The notes: generated by a model from the letters alone, not told the origin. Shown: positions 25,130 through 33,760, counted from the stretch's first letter. The stretch: DNA of 64,000 bases from Amycolatopsis coloradensis (GCF_037997115.1 NZ_CP150484.1:2600986-2664985); one strand, 5' to 3'. Numbers and translations are program-made.

Positions 25130-25512
25130 TGGCCGAGCGGGTCGGCTTGACACCGGCCGCCGCGGAGCTGCTGCGGCGGCTGGTGTCACTCCACGGGCCG
25201 GTCATGTTCCACCAGTCCGGCGGATGCTGCGACGGGAGCGCCCCGATGTGCTACCCGGCGGGCGAATTCCGCACCGGGGCGTCCGACGTCCACCTTGCTG
25301 ACCTGAGCGTCGAGGGCATCGACGACGTTCCGGTGTGGATGTCGGGCCCCCAGTTCGAGTACTGGAAGCACACGCATCTGACCATCGACGTCGTTCCGGG
25401 CCGGGGGAGCGGTTTCTCCTTGGAGGCGCCCGAAGGGGTCCGCTTCCTGGTGCGTTCCCGGCTGTTCAGCGATGAGGAATCGGCTGAGCTGAACGGCCCA
25501 GCAACGCGATGA
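25129..25512 (+). CDS. DUF779 protein
   Basis: A 127-residue DUF779 protein. Diagnostic segments are MFHQSGGCCDGSAPMCYP with Cys-Cys and a third Cys, and the aromatic FEYWKHTHLTIDVVPGRGSGFSLE. The start ATG shares the A of the dehydrogenase TGA, so translation is coupled. DUF779 proteins accompany aldehyde dehydrogenases of this class and may assist them; the mechanism is not known. The 3' end overlaps the convergent TIGR03086 gene by 47 bases. Confidence 0.9.
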   Translation: MAERVGLTPAAAELLRRLVSLHGPVMFHQSGGCCDGSAPMCYPAGEFRTGASDVHLADLSVEGIDDVPVWMSGPQFEYWKHTHLTIDVVPGRGSGFSLEAPEGVRFLVRSRLFSDEESAELNGPATR

Positions 25513-26038
25513 GCCGGTCGCCCGGTCCGGCGCCCGGCGGTGCCTCGACAGCGTGGTCGAAAGCGCCGCCGGGCCCGCGTACCGGCATCACGTCGGGGTA
25601 GCGGCTCGCCACCTTCAACGCGGCCGTCGCGAGTTCGTCGTCCCAGTGGTGTTCACGGCCCAGGGCGGTATCGAGGTCCCAGTCGTGGGTGAGGGTGTCG
25701 ACGAATAGCACGGCCAAGACGTTCTTTCCCGGGAGCGGGCCGAAGTTCCCGAAGTCGAAGGTCTTCTCCAGAGCTTGGGAATCGAAGGCCGCGAGGAACT
25801 CGGCGGAACTCTCTTCGTAGGACTTGGCGAGGTCGTCGTCGGCCGACGGCCGGGTCTTCATCGGGTGGCCGGTCGCCTGCGCGGTGCGGGAATCGTGCCC
25901 CTCGATCAGGTGTTTCACGATGTCGCGGACGGTCCACTCGGCGCAGGGGGTCGAGCGGTCCCAGTCGTCCGCGCCGATTCCGGCGATCGTGGTCCCCGTG
26001 GCGCGATGTGCCCTTGTCGTGAGCGTGATGAGATCCAT
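25466..26038 (-). CDS. TIGR03086-type metal-binding protein (maleylpyruvate isomerase N-terminal fold)
   Basis: A 190-residue DinB-fold protein of the TIGR03086 group. STPCAEWTVRDIVKHLIEGH (about 29-48) carries the first metal-binding His residues, and VLFVDTLTHDWDLDTALG the later His-Asp pair. This group is abundant in actinomycetes and related to mycothiol-dependent enzymes; specific substrates are unknown. It is cytosolic. It is divergent from the MOSC gene with only 40 bases between starts. Confidence 0.88.
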   Translation of the reverse strand: MDLITLTTRAHRATGTTIAGIGADDWDRSTPCAEWTVRDIVKHLIEGHDSRTAQATGHPMKTRPSADDDLAKSYEESSAEFLAAFDSQALEKTFDFGNFGPLPGKNVLAVLFVDTLTHDWDLDTALGREHHWDDELATAALKVASRYPDVMPVRGPGGAFDHAVEAPPGAGPGDRLIALLGRSAQPIPHR

Positions 26039-26052
26039 GGCCGCAATGTATA

Positions 26053-26071
26053 CGAACGATCGTGCTATCTT
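26053..26071. promoter_or_regulatory. Palindrome ACGATCGT and -10 box TATCTT
   Basis: In the 40-base divergent spacer, CGAACGATCGTGC is centred on the palindrome ACGATCGT (26056-26063). TATCTT (26066-26071) lies 7 bases before GTG 26079. It may be a compact promoter-operator for the MOSC-TetR pair. Confidence 0.4.
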
Positions 26072-26078
26072 CTAGGGT

Positions 26079-26774
26079 GTGAGCACTCTCGAAGTGAACG
26101 AGGTCTTCGTCGGGCGGCCGTCGGTGCTGGGGGTCAAGCGTGACGTCCCGGTGTACAGCGCCATCGCGAAGTCGCGGGTGGAAGCGCCGTCCCTGAAGCT
26201 GGACGAGATCAACCTGGCCGGCGACGACCAAGCGGATCGGACCGTCCATGGCGGTGTCGACAAAGCGGTTTACGTCTACCCGGCGACGCACTACGCGGCC
26301 TGGGCCGAGCAGGGCTTCCCGGTGGTCGCGGGCGACTTCGGGGAGAACGTGTCGGTGACGGGCGCCGATGAGTACGACGTGCGCGTCGGTGACGTCTGGG
26401 CTTGGGGAGACGCGCTGGTCCAGGTGTCGCAGCCGCGCACGCCGTGCTTCAAGCTCGCGATGAAGACCGGGCGCAAGGACGTCATCCCGGCCATGATCGA
26501 TTCCGGGCGCAGTGGCTGGTACCTGCGGGTGCTCCGGACGGGCGAGGTGCCCACTTCGGGACGCATGACGCTCGAAGAACGCGATCCGGTGAATCCGACG
26601 ATCGCCGAGGTCTACGTCGCGTCGTTCACCAACGTCGCCCAGTTGGAGGGCGACCGCCACGACGCGTACTGGTCGCTGCTGGACCGGGTGCTCGCGGCGC
26701 CGGCGCTTTCCCGGCAGTACCGTGACGGCCTGGAATCGGCGAAGAGGCGGCGAGAGGAACGGAATGCCGGTTGA
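26079..26774 (+). CDS. MOSC domain protein (YiiM-like)
   Basis: A 231-residue MOSC protein like YiiM, a group that handles sulfur or molybdenum-cofactor-linked reductions of N-hydroxylated compounds. The signature DRTVHGGVDKAVYVYP (about 54-69), AGDFGENVSVTG and the conserved Cys in SQPRTPCFKLAMK (about 118-130) are present. The GTG start lies only a few bases past a TATCTT box and may be leaderless. The TetR gene begins within its last codons (11-base overlap). It is cytosolic. Confidence 0.9.
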   Translation: MSTLEVNEVFVGRPSVLGVKRDVPVYSAIAKSRVEAPSLKLDEINLAGDDQADRTVHGGVDKAVYVYPATHYAAWAEQGFPVVAGDFGENVSVTGADEYDVRVGDVWAWGDALVQVSQPRTPCFKLAMKTGRKDVIPAMIDSGRSGWYLRVLRTGEVPTSGRMTLEERDPVNPTIAEVYVASFTNVAQLEGDRHDAYWSLLDRVLAAPALSRQYRDGLESAKRRREERNAG

Positions 26775-27375
26775 CGGCCGGGTGGCCCGCGGTGACGCGA
26801 CGAGGCGGATCGTGCTCCGGCGCGCCGTCGACATCGCGTCCGTCGAAGGGCTCGACGGGTTGTCCCTCGGCAGGCTCGCCACCGAACTGGAATTGAGCAA
26901 ATCCGGGGTGTTCGCGTTGTTCGGTTCCAAGGAGGAACTGCAGCTCGCGGCGGTCGAGACGGCGAGCGCGATCTTCGCGGAGAACGTCGTCGAGCCGACA
27001 CTGCGCGTCGAGCAGGGGATCGCGCGCTTGCGCGCGCTGTGCGCGAACTGGCTCGACTACTCGGAACGCCGGGTGTTCCCGGGTGGCTGTTTCTTCTTCA
27101 ACGCCGGCGCCGAGTTCGACGCGCGGACCGGCCGGGTCCACGACGCGGTCGCGAACGCGAGCCGCGCCTTCGCCCAGTTCATCCGGTCCACTGTCGTCGA
27201 GGCGCGGAAGGCGGGGCACCTACGGGAGTCCGTCGACGTGAACCGGCTGGCGTTCGAACTGAACGCGCTCGGGCGGGCCGCGAACGCCGACTCGGTGATG
27301 TTCGGGGACGCGGAGCCCTACGCGCTGGCCCGGGCCGCCATCACCGCTCGCCTCGACGCCGCGGCCATGCAATGA
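26764..27375 (+). CDS. TetR family regulator
   Basis: A 203-residue TetR regulator. The helix-turn-helix domain is RRIVLRRAVDIASVEGLDGLSLGRLATELELSKSGVFALFGSKEELQ (about 14-60). The C-terminal domain has FPGGCFFFNAGAEFDARTGRV, typical of the TetR_C group near YxaF/CGL2612. ATG 26764 overlaps the MOSC gene end and follows a GAGG site. The chosen start drops 14 upstream codons of open frame. Cotranscription with the MOSC gene suggests that it controls this operon. Confidence 0.88.
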   Translation: MPVDGRVARGDATRRIVLRRAVDIASVEGLDGLSLGRLATELELSKSGVFALFGSKEELQLAAVETASAIFAENVVEPTLRVEQGIARLRALCANWLDYSERRVFPGGCFFFNAGAEFDARTGRVHDAVANASRAFAQFIRSTVVEARKAGHLRESVDVNRLAFELNALGRAANADSVMFGDAEPYALARAAITARLDAAAMQ

Positions 27376-27416
27376 AAGGTCCCTTCCTGGCGAAATTTGC
27401 CAAGAAGGGACCTTTC
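27374..27416. terminator. Bidirectional hairpin GAAAGGTCCCTTC
   Basis: Perfect 13-base arms at 27374-27386 and 27404-27416 with a further pairable centre. It lies between the convergent TetR and hexosaminidase genes and belongs to the AAGGGACCTTT repeat family. Confidence 0.85.
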
Positions 27417-27424
27417 CTAGCGCG

Positions 27425-29005
27425 CTACTTCCAGTCGACCTGCGTGGACCGGTAGAAGTCGATGCCCTGCTGAACCCAGCGCGGGCTCTGCTTCGCCAGC
27501 CGGAGCCGGTAGGCGTCCCAGGTCCGGGATTCCTTCGGTGACCAGCCGATCTCGGCGTACCCCGGCAGCCTCGGGAACGCCATGAATTCGATGTGGTCAC
27601 TGGTGATCAGCGTTTCCGACCACAGCGGAGCCTCGACGCCGATGACGTTCTTCTCCGACACACCCTGCAGATACGTGGCCGGATCCCAGTCGTAACCGGT
27701 CTTGACCTCGATCAGCCCGGCCCAGCTCAGCCCGAGCGGCGTCTGCGGGTGGTACTTCATGTCCAGGTACGCCTTGTTCGCGGGCGACATCAGGATCTTG
27801 TTGCCGCGCGCCGCCGCTTCGGCCACGTGGGCGTCCGTGCCGGTCGTGCCCCAGAACTGCGGGACGGCCGAAACCGGCGGTTTCGTCTTGGCGATGTCGT
27901 GCCAGCCGGTGATCGTCTTGCCGTACTTCGCGACGATCGGATGCACCTTCGTGGCGAAGGTCTGGTAGTCCTCCGGCGTGGTCGAGTGGGCTTCGTCGCC
28001 ACCGATGTTGATGTACTTGCCGGGGGTGATCGCCGACAGTTCGCGGATGACGTCGTCGACGAACTTGTAGGTGATGTCCTTGCCGATGCACAGCGAGCTG
28101 TAGCCGACCTCGATGTCCGTGCGCGGCGGCACCGCCTTGCCGTCACAGTTCAGCTCGGCGTAGGAGTGCTGCGCCGCGTTGGTGTGTCCCGGCATGTCGA
28201 TCTCGGGAACGATTGTGATGTGCCGCGAAGCCGCGTAGCGCACCAGGTCCTTGTACTGCTCTTGCGTGTAGTAGCCGCCGGGCGCGCCGCCGACGGCCGT
28301 CTGGCCGCCCACGGTCGCCAGCTTCGGCCAGCTCTTGATCTCGATCCGCCAGCCCTGGTCGTCGGTCAGGTGCAGGTGAAGGTTGTTGATCTTGTACTGC
28401 GCGATCTGGTCGATGTAGAGCTTGACCTGCGCCGGCGTGAAGAAATGCCGGGCGACGTCGAGCATCGCGCTGCGGTAGCCGAAGCGCGGGTAGTCGAGCA
28501 CCGTGCCGCCCGAAACCACCCACGATCGCTTCTGGACGGTCTTCGCCTCGATCGCGGACGGGAGCAGCTGGCGCAGTGTCTGCACGCCGAGGAACAGGCC
28601 GTCGTCGGTGTTCGCCTTCAAGGTCACGCCGGACCGCGACACCTTGAGCTGGTAACCCTCGGCGCCCACACGGTCGCTCGCCCGGCCGGTCTCGAGCGAG
28701 ATGGCGGGGCCGCCGCCACGGTGACCGCTGACGACGGGCAGCCGGTAGCCGGTGGCGGGCCGGAGCAGGTCTGCCAGGTACTCGGCGACCTGCCTGCCTT
28801 CGCGGTCGGTGCGGATGACGGTCGCGGGACCGAGCCGGAAGTCGGAGCGGGGATCGGGTTTCGCGTCCACCGGCGCCGGGACGACGTCGGCGACGGTCCG
28901 TTCGGCCTTCGCGTGCTGCCCCGCGCTCGCCGTCGCGGGCAGGCCGAGCGTCACGAGACTCAGGACCGCCACGCCGAGCACGGTTCTGGACAGGCGTTTA
29001 CTCAT
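27425..29005 (-). CDS. Secreted beta-N-acetylhexosaminidase (GH20)
   Basis: A 526-residue glycoside hydrolase family 20 enzyme that removes terminal N-acetylglucosamine, for example from chitin or peptidoglycan fragments. A signal peptide is clear: KRLSRT, a hydrophobic core, then cleavage near PATASAG. The GH20b domain is followed by the catalytic barrel with YRSAMLDVARHFF, HLHLTDDQGWR and the acid-base pair in NIGGDEAHS (Asp-Glu). GGAGG precedes ATG 29005 by 6 bases. Upstream lies a DasR-like box, which fits control by aminosugars. The adjacent PrpE gene is 110 bases upstream and unrelated in function. Confidence 0.95.
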   Translation of the reverse strand: MSKRLSRTVLGVAVLSLVTLGLPATASAGQHAKAERTVADVVPAPVDAKPDPRSDFRLGPATVIRTDREGRQVAEYLADLLRPATGYRLPVVSGHRGGGPAISLETGRASDRVGAEGYQLKVSRSGVTLKANTDDGLFLGVQTLRQLLPSAIEAKTVQKRSWVVSGGTVLDYPRFGYRSAMLDVARHFFTPAQVKLYIDQIAQYKINNLHLHLTDDQGWRIEIKSWPKLATVGGQTAVGGAPGGYYTQEQYKDLVRYAASRHITIVPEIDMPGHTNAAQHSYAELNCDGKAVPPRTDIEVGYSSLCIGKDITYKFVDDVIRELSAITPGKYINIGGDEAHSTTPEDYQTFATKVHPIVAKYGKTITGWHDIAKTKPPVSAVPQFWGTTGTDAHVAEAAARGNKILMSPANKAYLDMKYHPQTPLGLSWAGLIEVKTGYDWDPATYLQGVSEKNVIGVEAPLWSETLITSDHIEFMAFPRLPGYAEIGWSPKESRTWDAYRLRLAKQSPRWVQQGIDFYRSTQVDWK

Positions 29006-29048
29006 GGAGCACCTCCGGTCGGATAACTGGAGACTCTCTTCCCTGAGA

Positions 29049-29062
29049 AGGTATAGACCAAT
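29049..29062 (-). promoter_or_regulatory. DasR-type operator (dre) of the hexosaminidase gene
   Basis: ATTGGTCTATACCT on the minus strand matches the core TGGTCTAGACCA of Streptomyces DasR sites at 10 of 12 positions. It lies 44-57 bases before the GH20 start, a suitable place for repression relieved by aminosugar phosphates. Confidence 0.55.
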
Positions 29063-29114
29063 AGGGCAAACACGACAACACCCGATCGGACCAGTACGCC
29101 GTACCGATCACCGG

Positions 29115-30986
29115 TCACTCGCCGCGCAGAACCGCTTTCAGGGCATCGAGAACGCTCGCGTCCTCGATCGTCGAAGGCACCTGCTCGTCGCGGCCGTCGG
29201 CGATCCCGCGCATGGTCTTGCGCAGGATCTTCCCGGACCGCGTCTTCGGCAACGCGTCCACAATGGACACGTCGCGGAACGCCGCGACCGGCCCGATGTC
29301 GCGCCGCACCAGCGCGACCAACTCGGCCTTGAGCGTTTCCGCGTCGACCTCGGTGCCCGACTTCAGCACCACGAAACCGCGCGGAAGCTGACCCTTGAGC
29401 TGATCACGGACGCCGATCACCGCGCATTCGGCGACGGCGGGGTGCGATGCCAGCACGGCCTCCATCGAACCGGTGGAAAGCCGGTGGCCCGCGACGTTGA
29501 TGACGTCGTCGGTGCGGCCCATGACGAACAGGTAGCCGTCTTCGTCGACGTATCCCGAGTCACCCGTCAGGTAGTGGCCTTCGTACCGCGATAGGTACGC
29601 CTCGCGATACCGCTCGTCGTCCTGCCACAACGTCGGCAGCGAACCCGGCGGGAGCGGCAGTTTGATGGCGATGGCGCCCTCCCGTCCGGAGGGGAGCGGT
29701 TCGCCCGCCTGGTCCAGGATCCGCACGTCCCAGCCCGGCACCGGTTTCGTCGCGGAACCGGGTTTGACCGGCATCGGTTCCAGCCCGCGCGGATTCGCCG
29801 CGATCGGCCAGCCGGTCTCGGTCTGCCACCAGTGATCGATCACCGGTACGCCGAGTTTGCCGTGCGCCCAGTGATACGTCTCCGGATCGAGCCGTTCACC
29901 GGCCATGAACAACGTCTTGAACTCGCTGAGCTGGTATTTTCCGATTTCGCTAGCGTCCGGATCGACCTTCTTGATCGCCCGCAACGCCGTCGGCGCGGTG
30001 AACAACGCCTTCACCCCGTGATCGGCGATGACCCGCCAGAACGCGCCCGCGTCCGGTGTCCCGACCGGTTTGCCCTCGTACATGATCGTGGTCGCCCCGA
30101 TGAGGAGCGGCGCGTACACGATGTAGGAATGGCCGACGACCCAGCCGACGTCGGACGCCGTCCACCAGACGTCGCCGGGCCGGATGTCGTAGATCGCGCC
30201 CATCGACCAGGCCAGCGCGACCGCGTGCCCGCCCGTATCGCGCACGACGCCCTTCGGCTTACCCGTCGTGCCGGAGGTGTACAGGATGTACAGCGGGTCG
30301 GTGGCCGCGACCGGTACCGGGTCGGCGGGTGAGGCCTTCGCGACGAGTTCGGCCCAGTCGGCGTCGCGTTCGCCCAGTTCGGCTCGAGCACGCTCGCGCT
30401 GCAGCACCACGACCTTGTCCGGTTGATGGACGGTGCCCGCGAGCGCCTCGTCGATGATCGGCTTGTACTCGACGATCCGCGTCGGCTCGATCCCGCACGA
30501 GGCGGCCACGATGACCTTGGGTTTCGCGTCCTCGATCCGCGCCGCCAGCTCCTTGGGCGCGAAGCCGCCGAAAACGACCGAGTGCACCGCGCCGAGCCGG
30601 GCGCACGCCAGCATCGCGACCGCGGCCTCGGGGACCATCGGCATGTACACGATGACGCGGTCGCCCTTCCCGACACCGAGCGAGGCGAGCGCGCCGGCGA
30701 AGCGCGCGACGTCGTCCAGCAGTTCCGAGTAGGTGAACCGGCGGACCGAATCGGTGACGGGGGAATCCCAGATCAGCGCCGTCCGCTCGCCGCGGCCGTC
30801 CCGCACGTGCCGGTCGAGCGCGTTGAACGCGGTGTTCAGTTCCCCGTCCGGGAACCAGCGGTAGAAAGGCGCCTTCGACGCGTCGAGCGCCCGCGTCGGC
30901 TGACGGGTCCAGTCGATCGCCTGCGCGGCTTCGAGCCAGAAACCCTCCGGGTCTTCGAGGCTCCGCTGGTACGACTCGGCGTGCAT
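29115..30986 (-). CDS. prpE: Propionyl-CoA synthetase (PrpE-type acyl-CoA synthetase)
   Basis: A 623-residue AMP-forming acyl-CoA synthetase. The ATP-binding motif LYTSGTTGKPKGVVRDTGGH (about 232-251) with the RDTGGH tail is characteristic of PrpE, as is the N-terminal DPEGFWLEAAQAIDW. The adenylate motif YLTGDSGYVDEDGYLFVMGR and the late KTRSGKILRKTMR with the catalytic Lys are present. AAGGAG precedes ATG 30986 by 6 bases. No propionate catabolic genes lie next to it, so acetate or another short acid is also possible. It is cytosolic. Confidence 0.9.
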   Translation of the reverse strand: MHAESYQRSLEDPEGFWLEAAQAIDWTRQPTRALDASKAPFYRWFPDGELNTAFNALDRHVRDGRGERTALIWDSPVTDSVRRFTYSELLDDVARFAGALASLGVGKGDRVIVYMPMVPEAAVAMLACARLGAVHSVVFGGFAPKELAARIEDAKPKVIVAASCGIEPTRIVEYKPIIDEALAGTVHQPDKVVVLQRERARAELGERDADWAELVAKASPADPVPVAATDPLYILYTSGTTGKPKGVVRDTGGHAVALAWSMGAIYDIRPGDVWWTASDVGWVVGHSYIVYAPLLIGATTIMYEGKPVGTPDAGAFWRVIADHGVKALFTAPTALRAIKKVDPDASEIGKYQLSEFKTLFMAGERLDPETYHWAHGKLGVPVIDHWWQTETGWPIAANPRGLEPMPVKPGSATKPVPGWDVRILDQAGEPLPSGREGAIAIKLPLPPGSLPTLWQDDERYREAYLSRYEGHYLTGDSGYVDEDGYLFVMGRTDDVINVAGHRLSTGSMEAVLASHPAVAECAVIGVRDQLKGQLPRGFVVLKSGTEVDAETLKAELVALVRRDIGPVAAFRDVSIVDALPKTRSGKILRKTMRGIADGRDEQVPSTIEDASVLDALKAVLRGE

Positions 30987-31169
30987 CGAATGCTCCTTCG
31001 CGTTCGGGTACCGGACCCATCATGGACTTCCGGCCGGGCCGATGCCCGGTGGTAACGGCGGAGAGACGCCCGCGACAACCCGGCAACCCTGTGAGGGCAT
31101 GGAGCGTCCTAAGCTGGACTACGGGGAAAACCGCCGGAAACGGCCTAACGAGCGAGGGGAGCAGGGTCC

Positions 31170-32933
31170 ATGGGACTAGCGAGCGCGCTGCTTTCGTTCG
31201 CGCACAGCCTGTTCGGACCAGGGATCTGGCCTGGGGACTGGGTGTGGGCGACGAGCACCGCGGGAGCGCTGGTCGCGCTGCTGCCCGCACTGGGAGCGAT
31301 GGTCGTCGCGATCATCCGCAAAGGCACCGGCAACCGCTACGACGTGGTGACCCTGTCCATCTTCGGCGGGATCGGCGTCGTCGCCGTCTTCCTGCTGCCG
31401 TGGCTGCTGGCCACCGGGGTTTCGCAGACGTACCAGGAGGCCGCGTCCGAATCGGGCGGTAAGTCCGGCTTCTCCAGCAGCGACCTGGCGACCTTCAACG
31501 CCGACTACAGCCCGCTGATCGGGAAGCAGAGCGAGTACCTCGGCCGCGGCCAGAACGTGTACGAGGTCCTGTTCTACCCGAACGGGATGCAGCTCAGTTA
31601 CATCTTCTACCTGATCCTGCTGGTCGGGCTGCCGGCGCTGTCGCTTCTGTTCGTGATGCTGCAGGCGCGCACCGCGTTCCGTCGCGGCCCGAAGTGGCCT
31701 TCGCGGTTCTTCTGGATCCCGTTCGTGCTGATGGTGCTGGCGAGCGTCGGCATGGGCGCGAACACGGCCGTGCACTTCTGGCTCGGGTTCCTGCCGTTCA
31801 GCGTGCTGGGCCTGATCCCGGTCGCGCTCGTCGGCCCGCCGCCGTGGTCGGTGATCAACCGGCCCGACCCACAGCCCCGGCAGAAGATCGAGCCGTACCG
31901 CCCGGAGCCGCCCGCCCCGAAACCGCAGCCGCAGCTGCCGCCCCCGCCCGCCAAGCAGTACCCGGCGACCGCGCTGGCACAGGCGCCCGAACCTCCCGCG
32001 CTGGCCGCGGTCCCCGGCCCGATCCCGCCGCCCCCGGGTTCGCGCAACTCCGGTGGCAGCCGCTACAAGCGCGTCCGGCGGCTCGGCCACGGTGGGTTCG
32101 GCACCGTGTGGGAAGCGATCGACACCCAGCTCAACCGCACGGTCGCGCTGAAGATCGCGCACGCGCCGGACCGGGACACCGAAGAGCGCATGCAGCGCGA
32201 GGCCAGGGCGCTGGCCGTGGTGAACCACCCCAACTGCGTGAAGGTGTACGACCTCGTCGAGGAACCCGACGGGCTCGCGCTGGTCATGGAGTACCTCGAG
32301 GGGCGCTCGCTGGCCGAGATCGTCGACTCGCAGGGCCCGCTCGACGACATCGCCGCCGGACGGCTCTGGTCGACCATGGCCGGCGCGCTCGCCGCGGCGC
32401 ACGAGAAGGGTGTGCTGCACCGGGACCTCAAGCCGTCGAACATCATCCTCGACCGCAACGGGCTCGCGCACCTCATCGACTTCGGCATCGCCCGCAGCCA
32501 GGGCGACTCGAAGATGACCGCGACCGGGATGATGATCGGCACGCCGGACTTCGTCGCTCCCGAGCAGGCGATGGGCTCAGCGGCCAGCCCGGCTTCGGAC
32601 GCCTGGCAGCTCGCCGCGACGGTCAGCTACGCGCTCTCGGGCCAGCCTCCGCGCGGCACCCGGGAGACCCCGATGGCCGCGCTGATGGCCGCCGCCCGCG
32701 CCGAACCGGTGTCGAAGCTGCCGAACCGCAGCGCGCACGCGCGGATCCTCATCGCGTCGCTCGACCAGGAGCCCCGCCGTCGTCCGACGCTCACCGCCGT
32801 GCGGCGCGACGTCGAAGGCTGGCTCGCTCGCGCGGGCAAGTCACCGGACGGCCCGGTGACGCAGATCGTGCCTCGCCGCCCTCCGCAGCCGCAGTCCCAC
32901 CAGCAGCCGCAACCCCAGCGTCACCCGCGCTGA
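31170..32933 (+). CDS. Membrane serine/threonine protein kinase with N-terminal membrane domain
   Basis: A 587-residue Hanks-type kinase of unusual order. The N-terminal 225 residues contain about five hydrophobic helices (near 26-49, 60-83, 141-164, 178-197, 203-224) with a roughly 55-residue loop after the second. A Pro-rich linker (about 230-297) leads to the kinase domain (298-560). GHGGFGTVW is the nucleotide loop, Lys328 the ATP lysine, Asp419 in HRDLKPSN the catalytic base and Asp437 in DFG the metal ligand. The activation segment ends GTPDFVAPEQ. All catalytic residues are present. The more usual bacterial order is kinase first, then one membrane helix. The ligand or partner is unknown. 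Confidence 0.88.
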   Translation: MGLASALLSFAHSLFGPGIWPGDWVWATSTAGALVALLPALGAMVVAIIRKGTGNRYDVVTLSIFGGIGVVAVFLLPWLLATGVSQTYQEAASESGGKSGFSSSDLATFNADYSPLIGKQSEYLGRGQNVYEVLFYPNGMQLSYIFYLILLVGLPALSLLFVMLQARTAFRRGPKWPSRFFWIPFVLMVLASVGMGANTAVHFWLGFLPFSVLGLIPVALVGPPPWSVINRPDPQPRQKIEPYRPEPPAPKPQPQLPPPPAKQYPATALAQAPEPPALAAVPGPIPPPPGSRNSGGSRYKRVRRLGHGGFGTVWEAIDTQLNRTVALKIAHAPDRDTEERMQREARALAVVNHPNCVKVYDLVEEPDGLALVMEYLEGRSLAEIVDSQGPLDDIAAGRLWSTMAGALAAAHEKGVLHRDLKPSNIILDRNGLAHLIDFGIARSQGDSKMTATGMMIGTPDFVAPEQAMGSAASPASDAWQLAATVSYALSGQPPRGTRETPMAALMAAARAEPVSKLPNRSAHARILIASLDQEPRRRPTLTAVRRDVEGWLARAGKSPDGPVTQIVPRRPPQPQSHQQPQPQRHPR

Positions 32934-32943
32934 CCTGCGGAAA

Positions 32944-33130
32944 GAGAGCAAGGGACCTTTGCTGTCGCGGCGGCGGAAGGTGTGTGGGAATAGAGACGTT
33001 GAGTGTCCCTATTTCCACACACCCCGTACTCCGCGTAGCGATGTGTACCGACCGTGTGGGTTTTGGGACATCTGACGTCCCAAAGCCCACACGGTCACCT
33101 GCGGAATGAGAGCAAAGGTCCCTTGCTCTC
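32944..33130. repeat. Palindromic cassette with three hairpins
   Basis: An outer perfect inverted repeat, GAGAGCAAGGGACCTTTGCT (32944-32963) against 33111-33130, encloses two more hairpins. These are GTGTGTGGGAATAG/CTATTTCCACACAC (32980-33022, one mismatch) and GACCGTGTGGG...CCCACACGGTC with TTGGGAC/GTCCCAA (33050-33096). It fills the gap between the convergent kinase and lipoprotein genes and probably terminates both transcripts. Confidence 0.85.
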
Positions 33131-33132
33131 CC

Positions 33133-33684
33133 TCAGTCGATGACGACCCAGGTCCCGCCGCGCCAGGCCATGGTGAACGTCTTGGGCTCGGCGGCCATCA
33201 TGGCGATCTGCGGGCTGATCGCGCCCGGCGGCACGACGACCTTGTCCGGTCCCTTGCTCTGCAGTTTCGCGCGGTCGACGCGGGTGGCCTTCAGCTTCTT
33301 GACGTCGTCGGCCGAGAGCATCCCGAACTGCACCGGGGTGAGGCTGCGGCATTCCTTCATCCCGCCGTCGAACGCCGGCGCGGTGATCCGGCAAACGGTG
33401 TCGAGGTCCTTGTCGCCCAAAGCGTGGTGATACTCCTCCAGCACATCGGCGGCTCCGTCCGGCGTGTGCGCCACCGCGCCGCCGGTGGCGGGTTTGGTCA
33501 CCTCGGAGGCGATCGCCGAAGGCTTCGGCGAACTGGGCTGTGCGGTGCTGCTGGCCGGCGTCTCCGAGGTGCTCGGAACGGCCGAAGACTGCGGCGACGC
33601 GGCCCCCGGTGTCTGCTCCTCACACCCCGCGATCAAGAACAACGCCGCGGCCGCGCAGGCCGCTCCGAGCGGTCGGATCGTCAT
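33133..33684 (-). CDS. Lipoprotein with Ser/Thr/Pro-rich linker
   Basis: A 183-residue predicted lipoprotein. The signal peptide ends in the lipobox LIAGC with Cys near residue 21. A 40-residue Ser/Thr/Pro/Ala-rich linker follows (about 25-65), then a small globular domain starting TPDGAADVLEEYHHALGDKDLDTVC and ending AWRGGTWVVID. That domain looks like the ketosteroid-isomerase-like folds common in actinobacterial lipoproteins, though the family is not certain. The linker resembles known targets of protein O-mannosylation; the mannosyltransferase gene lies 1.2 kb away. ATG 33684 gives the proper signal peptide; the frame extends to 33738. Confidence 0.8.
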   Translation of the reverse strand: MTIRPLGAACAAAALFLIAGCEEQTPGAASPQSSAVPSTSETPASSTAQPSSPKPSAIASEVTKPATGGAVAHTPDGAADVLEEYHHALGDKDLDTVCRITAPAFDGGMKECRSLTPVQFGMLSADDVKKLKATRVDRAKLQSKGPDKVVVPPGAISPQIAMMAAEPKTFTMAWRGGTWVVID

Positions 33685-33760
33685 GATGCCCCCTGTCGGA
33701 CTGCTGCTGACCAGGGGAGAGTAACAACTGTCGGCCAAGTGTCACACTTGAATCGGGAAA

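Noticed and set aside
31030-31140. CCCGGCAACCCTGTGAGGG resembling part of a SAM riboswitch, upstream of the kinase gene
   Set aside because: Only one block resembles an S-box; the other conserved blocks and P1 pairing are missing and the downstream gene has no link to methionine.
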